Assembly: GCA_036379955.1 (NCBI GenBank)
Contig: DASVFR010000016.1
Span: forward strand, 11,821-75,820
Reading direction: 5' to 3'
Source: VRUE01 sp036379955
GTDB taxonomy: Bacteria > Actinomycetota > Thermoleophilia > Solirubrobacterales > 70-9
DNA length: 64,000 bases
Below the pieces are notes generated by a model. That model saw only the letters and a program-made list of their open reading frames with translations. It had not been told where the DNA came from and made no database searches. The translations under genes were made by a program, and so were the position numbers. Position 1 is the first letter of the stretch, and every line of letters starts with the position of its first letter. Below, one piece after another: positions 47,782-57,698 of this stretch.

Positions 47782-49365
47782 TCACCCAAAGACGACGCAA
47801 ACCGCGTCCACATATTCGACACCACGCTGCGGGACGGCGAGCAGTCGCCCGGCATCTCGTTGAACACCGCCGAGAAGGTGGAGATCGCGCAGCAGCTGGC
47901 CCGCCTGGGAGTCGACGTGATCGAGGCCGGCTTCCCGATCACCTCGCCCGGCGACTTCGAGGCGGTCGAGGCGATCGCCCGGCAGGTGGAGGGGCCGACG
48001 ATCTGCGGTCTGGCCCGCACTCACAAGGCCGACATCGACGCCGCCTGGGGCGCGATCAAGGACGCCGAACGCCCGCGCATCCACACGTTCATCTCGACTT
48101 CCGACATCCACATCGAGCACCAGCTGCAGACCGACCGCGACGACGTCAAGGGCCAGGCCCGCGCCGCCGTCCGCCTGGCCCGCTCCTACTGCGAGGACGT
48201 CGAGTTCTCGCCGATGGACGCGACCCGAGCCGACGTCGAGTTCACCGCCGAGGTCTGCGCGGTCGCGGTCGAGGAGGGCGCCGGCGTGGTCAACATCCCC
48301 GACACGGTCGGCTACACCACGCCCGAGGAGTACGCCGAGTACTTCCGCCGCCTGTACGAATTGGTCCCGGCGCTGCGCGAGGTGGAGCTGTCGGTCCACT
48401 GCCACGACGACCTGGGCCTGGCGGTCGCCAACTCCTATGCGGGGTTGCTGGCCGGAGCCCGCCAGGTCGAGTGCGCGGTCAACGGGATCGGCGAGCGAGC
48501 GGGCAACTGCTCGCTGGAGGAGATCGCGATGCTGATCCGCGTGCGCGAGGACGCCCACGGGCTGACCACGGGGATCGAAACCCGCGAGCTGGCCCGCACC
48601 AGCCGCATGGTCTCGCGCCTGACCGGATACGCGATCCAGCCCAACAAGGCAGTCGTCGGCCGCAACGCCTTCGCCCACGAGTCCGGCATCCACCAGGACG
48701 GCGTGCTGAAGGAGCGCACCACCTACGAGATCATGGATGCGACCGAGGTCGGCCTGGAGTCGAACTCGATCGTGCTGGGCAAGCACTCCGGCCGCCACGC
48801 CCTGAAAGACGCCCTGGAGCAGCTGGGCTTCAAGGTCGAGGGCAACGCCCTGAACGCCGCCTTCAAGCGCTTCAAGGAGGTCGCCGACCGCAAGAAGCAG
48901 GTGACCGCGCTGGACCTGGAGGCGATCGTCTCCGACGAGATGCGCGAGAAGGACGACGCCCACGAGCTGGCCTGGTTCGAGGTCGAGGCGGGCTCGCGCC
49001 GCGAGCCCATGGCGCGAGTGGCGGTGAAGATGCCCTCCGGAGAGGAGTCGGTCGGCGAGTCGAGCGGCGACGGGCCGGTCGACGCGATCTTCCACGCGAT
49101 CCAGAAAGCGGCCGACACCGAGTGCGAGCTGCGCCAGTACACGGTCGAGGCCGTGACCGGGGGAGAGGACGCCCTCGGCCAGGTGACCGTGATGCTGCGC
49201 GCCGCCGGTCGCCTGGCGACCGGCCAGGGTGTGGCCACCGACATCCTCGAGGCCTCGGCGCGCGCCTACGTGCGAGCGCTGTCCAACGCCCTGGAGGGCG
49301 CCGCGATCCGCGAGGCCGAAGCGGCCACCGCCGAGGCCGCCACCGAACGCACCCCTGGCCCCTAG
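47779..49365 (+). CDS. leuA: 2-isopropylmalate synthase
   Basis: The committed enzyme of leucine synthesis, condensing acetyl-CoA and 2-oxoisovalerate. 528 residues from GTG 47779, with AAGGAG (47764-47769) nine bases upstream. HIFDTTLRDGEQSPGISL starts the TIM barrel; metal ligands are in SVHCHDDLGLAVANSYAG, and VNGIGERAGNCSLEE follows. The C-terminal LeuA dimer/regulatory domain (~390-510) gives leucine feedback. The tail is Ala/Glu/Thr-rich. It is controlled by the leader described at 47640-47781. The next gene is separated by a 47-bp palindromic element. Confidence 0.96.
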   Translation: MSPKDDANRVHIFDTTLRDGEQSPGISLNTAEKVEIAQQLARLGVDVIEAGFPITSPGDFEAVEAIARQVEGPTICGLARTHKADIDAAWGAIKDAERPRIHTFISTSDIHIEHQLQTDRDDVKGQARAAVRLARSYCEDVEFSPMDATRADVEFTAEVCAVAVEEGAGVVNIPDTVGYTTPEEYAEYFRRLYELVPALREVELSVHCHDDLGLAVANSYAGLLAGARQVECAVNGIGERAGNCSLEEIAMLIRVREDAHGLTTGIETRELARTSRMVSRLTGYAIQPNKAVVGRNAFAHESGIHQDGVLKERTTYEIMDATEVGLESNSIVLGKHSGRHALKDALEQLGFKVEGNALNAAFKRFKEVADRKKQVTALDLEAIVSDEMREKDDAHELAWFEVEAGSRREPMARVAVKMPSGEESVGESSGDGPVDAIFHAIQKAADTECELRQYTVEAVTGGEDALGQVTVMLRAAGRLATGQGVATDILEASARAYVRALSNALEGAAIREAEAATAEAATERTPGP

Positions 49366-49390
49366 GGGGACGGACTGACAGTCCCAGCTG

Positions 49391-49437
49391 GGGTGCAACG
49401 CGTTTTCCATGCAATGGCTGGAAAAAACGTTGCACCC
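49391..49437. repeat. 47-bp palindromic element, copy 3
   Basis: GGGTGCAACG (49391-49400) and CGTTGCACCC (49428-49437) flank 27 bases. In this plus-strand orientation it starts GGGTGCAACGCG and ends AAAACGTTGCACCC, matching the minus strand of copies 1 and 2. Here the pairing can continue inward (GTTTTCCA with TGGAAAAA). Its right arm supplies TTGCAC, a possible -35 for the XRE gene. Confidence 0.8.
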
Positions 49438-49442
49438 GGGTA

Positions 49443-49462
49443 TTGTATGTGATAACGTACAA
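49443..49462. promoter_or_regulatory. possible operator of the XRE-cupin gene
   Basis: TTGTATGT-GATA-ACGTACAA is an inverted repeat with 8-base arms and one mismatch, ending five bases before ATG 49468. It overlaps TAACGT (49453-49458), a -10 candidate 17 bases after TTGCAC (49430-49435). Self-repression by the HTH protein is the natural reading. Confidence 0.5.
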
Positions 49463-49467
49463 ACGTA

Positions 49468-50064
49468 ATGAGCGCGACGGCAGCTGAGACGAAAACGGTC
49501 GAGGGGCCGGCGGTCGGGAATCGCGTGCGCGCGCTGCGCGAGGCTATGGGCCTCTCGCTGCGCGACCTCGGCGAGCGGGCAGGGGTAAGCGCCCCGATGC
49601 TCTCCCAGGTGGAGCGAGGAGAGACCAGCCCGACCCTGGCCGTCGCGACGAAGATCGCCGCCGGGTTGGAGCTGACGCTCTCTCAGCTTCTGCGGCTGGA
49701 CGAAGGCCAGCATGTAGTGATCAGCCGGGCCGGCGGGCGACGCGTGCTGGAACGGGGCGGACACAGAATCGAGGAGCTGACGCCGCCGCTGCCCGGGCAG
49801 CGCGCCGACGTCTCCATCCACACCTTGGACGCGGGCGCCACGACCGGCGGTCGCGACGACCCGCCGATGCACGAGCCGGGCAGCCGCGAGACCGCGGTGG
49901 TGCTGTCCGGCGCCTTGGCGCTTGTCGTCGACGGCACACGCCACGAGCTGCACGACGGAGACAGCGTCACCTTCGACGCCGACCTGCCCCATCATTTCGA
50001 GAACGAAGGCGAGGAGCCGACCCGGTTCATCGCCGTAATCGCCGCCGGCCTTCGCCGGGGTTAG
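49468..50064 (+). CDS. XRE-family transcriptional regulator with C-terminal cupin domain
   Basis: 198 residues. The N-terminal helix-turn-helix is VRALREAMGLSLRDLGERAG, then VSAPMLSQVERGETSPTL. A cupin sensor domain covers ~110-195 (GSRETAVVLSGALALVVDG, DGDSVTFDADLPHHFENEG). Such proteins sense small molecules through the cupin. It is ten bases upstream of leuC and probably in the same mRNA, so it may regulate the leucine genes; related proteins control amino-acid or polyamine genes. The upstream palindrome suggests autoregulation. Confidence 0.9.
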   Translation: MSATAAETKTVEGPAVGNRVRALREAMGLSLRDLGERAGVSAPMLSQVERGETSPTLAVATKIAAGLELTLSQLLRLDEGQHVVISRAGGRRVLERGGHRIEELTPPLPGQRADVSIHTLDAGATTGGRDDPPMHEPGSRETAVVLSGALALVVDGTRHELHDGDSVTFDADLPHHFENEGEEPTRFIAVIAAGLRRG

Positions 50065-50074
50065 AGGAGGGCCG

Positions 50075-51460
50075 ATGCCAAAGACCATGTTCGACAAGCT
50101 CTGGGAGGCGCACGAGGTCTCCGACGGCCTGATCTACATCGACCTGCACCTGGTCCACGAGGTCACCTCGCCGCAGGCCTTTGACGGCTTGCGCATGGCC
50201 GGGCGCGAGGTGCGCCGCCCCGGTAAGACGCTGGCCACGGCGGACCACAACGTGCCCACCGACGGCACGATGGCGGCGCGGCTGATCGCCGACGAGCTCT
50301 CCCGCGTCCAGGTCGAGACCCTGGAGCGCAACTGCGAGGAGTTCGGCATCCCGCTCTACTCGCTGGGCTCCGAGCGGCAGGGGATCGTGCACGTGATCGG
50401 GCCAGAGCTCGGCGCGACCCAGCCGGGGATGACGATCGTCTGCGGCGACAGCCACACCTCGACCCACGGCGCCTTCGGCGCGCTCGCCTTCGGCATCGGC
50501 ACCTCCGAGGTCGAGCACGTGCTTGCCACCCAGTGCCTGGTGCAGAAGCGGCCGAAGACGATGCGGATCTCCTACGCCGGCGAGCTCGGCGCCGGCGTCA
50601 CGCCCAAGGACCTGATCCTGGCAACGATCGGCCGCCTCGGGACCGGCGGCATGGTCGGGCACGCGGTCGAGTACGCGGGCCCGGCGATCGCGTCGCTCTC
50701 GATGCCCGGCCGGATGACGGTCTGCAACATGACGATCGAGGGCGGCGGCCGCGCCGGGATGATCGCCCCCGACGAGACGACCTTCGAGTGGGTGCGGGGA
50801 CGCCCGGGCGCGCCGCAGGACTTCGACGCCGCGGTCGAGCGCTGGCGCCGGCTGCCGACGGAGGAGGGCGCCTCCTTCGACACCGAGGTCGAGATCGACG
50901 CCGGCGAGATCTCGCCGATGGTCACCTGGGGCACGAACCCCGGCATGGTGGTCGGGGTCGCGGACTCGGTCCCCGACCCGGCGCGTATGGACTCCCCCGC
51001 GGACCGCGAGGCGGCCGAGCGCGCACTCGCCTACATGGGCCTGGAGGCGGGCACGCCGATGACCGAGATCGCGCCCGAACGGGTCTTCATCGGCTCCTGC
51101 ACGAACTCGCGGATCGAGGACCTGCGCGAGGCTGCCGCGGCGGTCGATGGCCGCAAGGTCGCCGGCTCGGTGCGGGCGATGGTGGTGCCCGGCTCCCAGC
51201 AGGTCAAGGCCGACGCCGAAGCCGAGGGCCTGCACGACGTCTTCCGCGCCGCCGGCTTCGAATGGCGCGAGGCGGGCTGCTCGATGTGCCTGGGGATGAA
51301 CCCCGACATCCTGATCGAGGGCGAGCGCTGCGCCTCGACCTCGAACCGCAACTTCGAGGGCCGTCAGGGCAAGGGTGGCCGGACCCATCTGGTCAGCCCG
51401 AAGATGGCGGCCGCGGCTGCGATCGAAGGTCATTTCGTCGACATCAGGGATTGGAGCTAG
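50075..51460 (+). CDS. leuC: 3-isopropylmalate dehydratase, large subunit
   Basis: An aconitase-family Fe-S enzyme that isomerises isopropylmalate, and citramalate in the CimA route. 461 residues from ATG 50075, with AGAGGAGGG upstream. The N-terminus KTMFDKLWEAHEV and VCGDSHTSTHGAFGALAFGIG are typical. The [4Fe-4S] cysteines lie in IGSCTNSRIEDLREAA and AGCSMCLGMNPD, and TSNRNFEGRQGKGGRTHLVSP closes the active site. It is followed two bases later by leuD. Confidence 0.97.
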   Translation: MPKTMFDKLWEAHEVSDGLIYIDLHLVHEVTSPQAFDGLRMAGREVRRPGKTLATADHNVPTDGTMAARLIADELSRVQVETLERNCEEFGIPLYSLGSERQGIVHVIGPELGATQPGMTIVCGDSHTSTHGAFGALAFGIGTSEVEHVLATQCLVQKRPKTMRISYAGELGAGVTPKDLILATIGRLGTGGMVGHAVEYAGPAIASLSMPGRMTVCNMTIEGGGRAGMIAPDETTFEWVRGRPGAPQDFDAAVERWRRLPTEEGASFDTEVEIDAGEISPMVTWGTNPGMVVGVADSVPDPARMDSPADREAAERALAYMGLEAGTPMTEIAPERVFIGSCTNSRIEDLREAAAAVDGRKVAGSVRAMVVPGSQQVKADAEAEGLHDVFRAAGFEWREAGCSMCLGMNPDILIEGERCASTSNRNFEGRQGKGGRTHLVSPKMAAAAAIEGHFVDIRDWS

Positions 51461-51462
51461 GC

Positions 51463-52026
51463 ATGCGACCGATAGACGTGATCGAGGGCAAGGTGTCGGT
51501 GCTGGATCGCGCCGACGTCGACACCGACCAGATCATCCCCAAGCAGTTCCTCAAGCGGGTCGAGCGGACCGGCTTCGGCGAGTTCCTCTTCTACGACTGG
51601 ATCCGCGACGGCGAGATCGAGCTGGAGCCGAACCCGATCCTCGTCGCCGGTCGCAACTTCGGCTGCGGCTCTTCGCGCGAGCACGCTCCCTGGGCGCTGG
51701 AGGACTTCGGCTTCCAGGCGATAGTCGCGCCGTCGTTCGCCGACATCTTCTACTCGAACTGCACGAAGATCGGGCTGCTGCCGGCGATCCTCGACGAGGA
51801 GCACTGCCGCGCGGTCGCCGAAGCGGGGGAGGCTCGCATCGACGTCGACGACGAGACGGTCACCTGCGCCGCGGGCGTCTTCGAGTTCGCGGTCGAGCCC
51901 GACGTCAAGCACCGTCTGCTCAACGGACTGGACGACATCGGCATCACGCTGGAGAACGTCGCCGCGATCGACTCCTTCGAGTCCTCCGGCGCCGCCGACG
52001 GCGGCCCGGTCACGACGGCGCTCTGA
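51463..52026 (+). CDS. leuD: 3-isopropylmalate dehydratase, small subunit
   Basis: The swivel-domain partner of LeuC. 187 residues from ATG 51463, two bases after leuC. DRADVDTDQIIPKQFLKRVE and the substrate loop NFGCGSSREHAPWALEDFGF are diagnostic; APSFADIFYSNCTKIGLLP follows. The C-terminal tail (ESSGAADGGPVTTAL) is slightly longer than usual. It is followed four bases later by a methyltransferase gene. Confidence 0.96.
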   Translation: MRPIDVIEGKVSVLDRADVDTDQIIPKQFLKRVERTGFGEFLFYDWIRDGEIELEPNPILVAGRNFGCGSSREHAPWALEDFGFQAIVAPSFADIFYSNCTKIGLLPAILDEEHCRAVAEAGEARIDVDDETVTCAAGVFEFAVEPDVKHRLLNGLDDIGITLENVAAIDSFESSGAADGGPVTTAL

Positions 52027-52030
52027 GCCG

Positions 52031-52792
52031 ATGACCTCTGGCCCGATCGAGTGGGACGCCGAGACCTACGACGAGGTCTCCACGCCCCAGCTCTCCTGGG
52101 GGCTGGAGGTGCTCGAACGCCTAAAGCTGCGTGGTGACGAGACGGCGATCGACGCCGGCTGCGGCTCCGGCCGGGTCACCGCGGAGCTGATGGAGCGGCT
52201 GCCCGAGGGGAGGGTGACGGCCGTCGACGGCTCGCAGGCGATGGTCGCCAAGGCGCGAGAGCGTCTCGGTGAGAGGGCGGATTACATGGTCGCCGACCTT
52301 GCCGAGCTGGAGGTAGCCGAGCCCGTCGACCTCGTCTTCTCGACCGCGACGTTCCACTGGATCCCGGATCACGACGCGCTCTTCGAGCACCTTTGCCGGG
52401 CGCTGCGCTCGGATGGCAGGCTCGTCGCCCAGTGCGGGGGGAAGGGCAACATCGAAGAGCACGTCGAGGCGACCGCCGCCGTCGCCGCGCGGCCGGAGTT
52501 CGCTCCGTATATGAGCGGCTCGGAGCAACTCTGGAACTACGCCGGTCCTAAGCAGACCGAGACGAGGCTGCTTGAAGCGGGCTTCGCCGAGAGTCGCTGC
52601 TGGCTGGAGCCTAAGCCGGTCGTCCCCGAAGACCCGCTGCGCTTCACGATGACCGCCACGCTGGGCGCGCACCTAGCCAAGCTGCCGGAGGATCTGCGCC
52701 GCCCTTTCGCCGAAGCCGTGATCGAGCGCTCGCGAAAGCCCTTCACGCTCCACTACGTCCGTCTCAACATCGAGGCACGTGCCGTGAGTTGA
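52031..52792 (+). CDS. class I SAM-dependent methyltransferase (Tam-like)
   Basis: 253 residues. The SAM-binding motif I is AIDAGCGSGRVTAELMERLP; the acidic loop VTAVDGSQAMVAKARERLGE follows, then DLVFSTATFHWIPDHDALF, typical of trans-aconitate 2-methyltransferase-like proteins. Trans-aconitate forms spontaneously near aconitase-type reactions. Its location four bases after leuCD fits removal of a dehydrated by-product of the LeuCD reaction, but this is inference. Confidence 0.85.
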   Translation: MTSGPIEWDAETYDEVSTPQLSWGLEVLERLKLRGDETAIDAGCGSGRVTAELMERLPEGRVTAVDGSQAMVAKARERLGERADYMVADLAELEVAEPVDLVFSTATFHWIPDHDALFEHLCRALRSDGRLVAQCGGKGNIEEHVEATAAVAARPEFAPYMSGSEQLWNYAGPKQTETRLLEAGFAESRCWLEPKPVVPEDPLRFTMTATLGAHLAKLPEDLRRPFAEAVIERSRKPFTLHYVRLNIEARAVS

Positions 52793-52817
52793 CCACCCAT
52801 ACGGTGGCGTAACTCAC
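52784..52817 (+). terminator. hairpin terminator after the methyltransferase
   Basis: GTGAGTT-ga-CCACC pairs with GGTGG-cgt-AACTCAC around a 5-base loop, 12 base pairs in two parts. It includes the TGA stop of the methyltransferase gene and separates it from leuB, which has its own -10-like box. There is no U-tract. Confidence 0.6.
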
Positions 52818-52825
52818 AGCACGTC

Positions 52826-52831
52826 TAGAGT
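52826..52831 (+). promoter_or_regulatory. -10-like hexamer TAGAGT for leuB
   Basis: TAGAGT ends ten bases before ATG 52842 and supports that start over GTG 52830, which overlaps the hexamer. Confidence 0.4.
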
Positions 52832-52841
52832 GCGCGGCTCG

Positions 52842-53918
52842 ATGGGTGAGCGACCGCGCATAGTCCTGCTGCCCGGCGACGGGATCGGGCCGGAGATCGT
52901 CGCCGCTGCCCGGCGAGTGCTTGAGGCACTGGGCGAGTTCGAGTTCGACGAGCGCCTCATGGGCGGCTGCTCAATCGACGCGCACGGGACGGCGCTCACC
53001 GACGAGGTCCTCGGGGCCTGTCGCGACGCCGACGCGGTTCTCCTCGGCGCTGTCGGCGGCCCCAAATGGGACACCACCGACCCCAGCGCGCCGCGGCCCG
53101 AGCAGGGCCTACTCAGCCTGCGCAAGGGCATGGGCCTCTACGCCAACCTGCGGCCGGTGCGGCCGAGCCCGGCCCTCGTCGATTCGAGCCCCTTGCGCCC
53201 CGAGCGCATCGCCGGTACCGACCTGCTCGTCGTCCGCGAGCTGACCGGCGGCATCTACTTCGGCGACTCCGGCCGCGATGGCGATGCGGCCCACGACACC
53301 TGCGAGTACTCCGTCGGGGAGATAGAGCGGATCGCGCGGGTCGGGTTCGAGTCGGCTCGGCGTCGCGCCGAGGGCACCGACCGGACTCCGCGCGTGACCT
53401 CGGTCGACAAGGCCAACGTGCTGGAGACCTCGCGCCTCTGGCGCGAGGTGGTCGGCCGCGTCGCCCCGGAATACCCCGACGTCGAGCTTGACCACCTGCT
53501 GGTCGACAACGCCGCAATGCAGCTCGTCTCGCGCCCGGCCGACTTCGACGTGATCGTCACCGAGAACCTCTTCGGCGACATCCTCAGCGACGAGTCGGCG
53601 ATGCTCACCGGCTCGCTCGGCATGTTGCCCTCCGCCAGCCTCGGTGCCGAGGGCGAGCCCGGGCTCTTCGAGCCCGTGCACGGCTCGGCCCCCGACATCG
53701 CCGGCCAGGGCGTCGCCAATCCGCTCGCCACCTTCCTCTCGACGGCGATGCTGCTGCGGCACGGCCTCGACAGGGCCGACGAGGCGGCCCGCATCGAGTC
53801 CGCCGTGGACGCCGTCCTCGACCGCGGTCTCCGCACGCCCGACCTCGCCGCGCCGGGAGAGAACCCGGTCGGCACCGAGGAGATGACCGCTGCCGTGCTC
53901 GCCTCGCTCCAGGCCTGA
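52842..53918 (+). CDS. leuB: 3-isopropylmalate dehydrogenase
   Basis: The NAD-dependent oxidative decarboxylase of leucine synthesis. 358 residues from ATG 52842 (MGERPRIVLLPGDGIGPEIV). Motifs: VGGPKWDTTDPSAPRPEQGL, LYANLRPVRP, RELTGGIYFGDSGRD, the metal-binding ENLFGDILSDESAML, and EPVHGSAPDIAGQGVANPLA. It likely also serves the citramalate route, oxidising 3-methylmalate to 2-oxobutyrate. It follows a terminator, so it starts a new unit with ilvE, 34 bases downstream. Confidence 0.96.
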   Translation: MGERPRIVLLPGDGIGPEIVAAARRVLEALGEFEFDERLMGGCSIDAHGTALTDEVLGACRDADAVLLGAVGGPKWDTTDPSAPRPEQGLLSLRKGMGLYANLRPVRPSPALVDSSPLRPERIAGTDLLVVRELTGGIYFGDSGRDGDAAHDTCEYSVGEIERIARVGFESARRRAEGTDRTPRVTSVDKANVLETSRLWREVVGRVAPEYPDVELDHLLVDNAAMQLVSRPADFDVIVTENLFGDILSDESAMLTGSLGMLPSASLGAEGEPGLFEPVHGSAPDIAGQGVANPLATFLSTAMLLRHGLDRADEAARIESAVDAVLDRGLRTPDLAAPGENPVGTEEMTAAVLASLQA

Positions 53919-53952
53919 CGGCGCTTGCCCTATCGGGCATACTTCCCTGACC

Positions 53953-54903
53953 ATGGAGACGGCGGAGCTGATCTGGCGCAACGGCGAGTTCCTGCCCTGG
54001 GACGAGGCGAAGACGCACGTCCTCACCCACGGGCTGCACTACGGGACCGGAGTCTTCGAGGGCGTGCGCTGTTACGAGACCGATCGCGGGCCGGCGATCT
54101 TCCGTCACGCCGACCACCTCGCCCGGCTCGAGAAGTCGGCCGAGCTCTACTACCTGGAGCTGCCCTACTCACAGGACGAGATCGGCGAGGCGACGCGCGA
54201 GCTGGTTCGCCGCAACGGTCTCGGCTCCTGCTACATCCGCCCGCTCGCCTACCGTGGCTACGGCAACCTCGGCCTCTACGCGACCGACGCCCCGGTCGAC
54301 GTGATCGTCGCCGCCTTCCCCTGGGGCGTCTACCTGGGCGAGGAGGGCGCGAAACACGGCATCCGCGCCAAGGTCTCCTCCTGGCGCGCCCTCTCGGGCG
54401 ACAGCCTGATCCCGCACTCGAAGGCCGCCGGCCAGTACCTCAACTCGGTCCTGGCCAAGACCGAGGCGCAGAAGGCCGGCTACGAAGAGGCGATCCTGCT
54501 CGACCAGCACGGCCACGTCTCGGAGGGCTCGGGCGAGAACGTCTTCGTCATCCGCGACGGCACCCTGATCACCCCGGGGCACACCAACGCGATCCTCGAC
54601 GGCATCACCCGCGCCTCGGTGGTCCAGATCGCAACCGATCTCGGCTACCGGGTGGAGGAGCGCGACATCGCCCGCGCCGAGCTCTACCTCGCCGACGAGG
54701 TCTTCCTCACCGGCACGGCGGCAGAGCTGGTCCCCGTGCGCGAGATCGACGACCACTCGATCGGCGAGCCGGGTGAGATCACGCGGGTGATCCAGAAGAA
54801 ACTCGACGACGCGCTGCACGGGCGTGCCGAGGAGTACCTCGAGTGGCTCGACTTCGTCGAGGTCTCGACCGGGGCCGACGAACCGAGTAAGGTCAGCTCC
54901 TGA
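53953..54903 (+). CDS. ilvE: branched-chain amino-acid aminotransferase
   Basis: A fold-type IV PLP aminotransferase for the last step of valine, leucine and isoleucine synthesis. 316 residues. The N-terminus LIWRNGEFLPWDEAKTHVLT and LHYGTGVFEGVRCYETDRGP are the IlvE type. The PLP Lys is in SLIPHSKAAGQYLNSVLAKTE, here HSKAAGQYLNS. VSEGSGENVFVIRDG, ITRASVVQIATDLGY and VFLTGTAAELVPVREID are present. D-amino-acid aminotransferase and ADC lyase are less likely given the motifs and the leu/ilv context. A short ORF that may regulate cimA begins two bases after the stop. Confidence 0.95.
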   Translation: METAELIWRNGEFLPWDEAKTHVLTHGLHYGTGVFEGVRCYETDRGPAIFRHADHLARLEKSAELYYLELPYSQDEIGEATRELVRRNGLGSCYIRPLAYRGYGNLGLYATDAPVDVIVAAFPWGVYLGEEGAKHGIRAKVSSWRALSGDSLIPHSKAAGQYLNSVLAKTEAQKAGYEEAILLDQHGHVSEGSGENVFVIRDGTLITPGHTNAILDGITRASVVQIATDLGYRVEERDIARAELYLADEVFLTGTAAELVPVREIDDHSIGEPGEITRVIQKKLDDALHGRAEEYLEWLDFVEVSTGADEPSKVSS

Positions 54904-55029
54904 CGATGTTCTTGCGATTCGACTCGATCGGGCGAATTACCGCAGCCGCCTAGCGGCTGGCGCGGCTCTACGTATCCGCGCACACGGGCCGGCAGGCCCT
55001 CCCCGATCTCTCGAAGCGAAAGGCATCAG
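54904..55029 (+). promoter_or_regulatory. possible attenuator leader of cimA
   Basis: A 15-codon ORF is followed by a hairpin, CAGCCGC-cta-GCGGCTG (54943-54959), that includes its stop codon. In addition TTCGA-ctc-GATCGGG (54918-54932), codons 5-9 of the ORF, pairs with CCCGATC-tc-TCGAA (55002-55015), ending 14 bases before the cimA ATG and next to the AAAGG ribosome site. A ribosome halted on these codons would open that helix. The layout parallels leuA but the amino-acid signal is weaker. Confidence 0.45.
54906..54953 (+). CDS. candidate leader peptide of cimA
   Basis: ATG 54906 encodes MFLRFDSIGRITAAA, 15 residues, with two Ile codons (ATC, ATT). It starts two bases after the ilvE stop, so it could be read by re-initiating ribosomes. 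The block RFDSI resembles RLDSL in the leuA leader peptide. It may sense isoleucine, the product of the citramalate pathway, or it may be a chance ORF. Confidence 0.35.
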   Translation: MFLRFDSIGRITAAA

Positions 55030-56585
<1,556 letters not shown>

Positions 56586-56589
<4 letters not shown>

Positions 56590-57698
56590 CCGAGCAGATT
56601 CCGCTTGCAAAGCCGCAGACCGGCTCTCGTGAGGAGGAGCTGGTGCTCGAGGTGCTGCGCTCGGGCAGGCTCTCGCTGGGGCCGATGGTCGAGCGCTTCG
56701 AGCGGGTCTTCGCCGAGCGGCTTGGCGTCGAGGACGCCGTCGCGGTGTCGAGCGGGACCGCGGCGCTCCACCTCGGCGTCCGCGCCAACCGGTGGGGGCC
56801 GGGAGACGAGGTCCTGACCAGCCCCTTCAGCTTCGTCGCCTCCGCCAACTGCCTGCTCTACGAGGGAGCGAAGCCGGTCTTCTGCGACGTCGACCCGGTA
56901 ACGCTCAACCTCGATCCGGGCGCGGCGGGCGCGGCCGTTACCGAGCGCACCGGAGGGATCCTGCCAGTCCACATCTTCGGCTTCCCGGCGGCGATGCCCG
57001 AGCTGGAGGCGCTCGCCGTCGCGCACGGGCTCGGGCTGCTCGAGGACGCCTGCGAGGCGCTCGGCGCGGTCGACTCCGAGCGCCGATACGTAGGCGCGCG
57101 CGGCAACCTCGCCACCTTCGGCTTCTACGCCAACAAGCAGATGACGACGGGGGAGGGGGGGGTGATCGTTCCCTCGAACCCACGGATCGCCGAGCGGCTG
57201 CGCAGCGAGCGCAACCAGGGTCGCGCGGCCGACATGGGCTGGCTCGACCATGGCGGATTGGGCTTCAACTACCGCCTCTCCGACGTCGCCGCCGCGATCG
57301 GCGTCGCCCAGGTCGAGCGGCTCGACGCGATGCTCGCCGGGCGCGCGCGCGTCGCTTCGCTCTACGCCGAAGGCCTGGCTGGTCTCGGCGACCTCGAAGC
57401 GCCGATCCCGAGCCGGGGCGAGGAGCTGCGCAGCTGGTTCGTCTACCCCGTCCGGCTCGCCGCTGAGCTCGACCGCGACGCGACGATCGCCCGCCTCGGC
57501 GCGCGCGGGATCGCCGCCAAGGCCTACCTGCCCTGCATCCACCTCTTTCCGCACCTGCGCGAGCTCGGCTACCGCGAGGGCCAGTTCCCCGTCGCCGAAG
57601 CGGCCTCCGCCTCCTCGCTTGCGCTTCCATTCTTCCCCTCGATGAGCGAGACCCAGGTCGCGAGGGTCTGCGAGGCTCTCGCCGAATCCGTCAGCTGA
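56586..57698 (+). CDS. DegT/DnrJ/EryC1/StrS family aminotransferase
   Basis: A PLP sugar aminotransferase-like protein, 370 residues from ATG 56586. The substrate region is IPLAKPQTGSREEELVLEV, then LGVEDAVAVSSGTAALHLG. The PLP Lys is in FGFYANKQMTTGEGGVIV. GFNYRLSDVAAAIGVAQVERL and the C-terminal YLPCIHLFPHLRELGY are typical. Members usually aminate NDP-4-keto sugars, but no sugar genes are adjacent; it is coupled to cimA (ATGA) and argH (TGATG). Its place in an amino-acid operon is unexplained. Confidence 0.9.
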
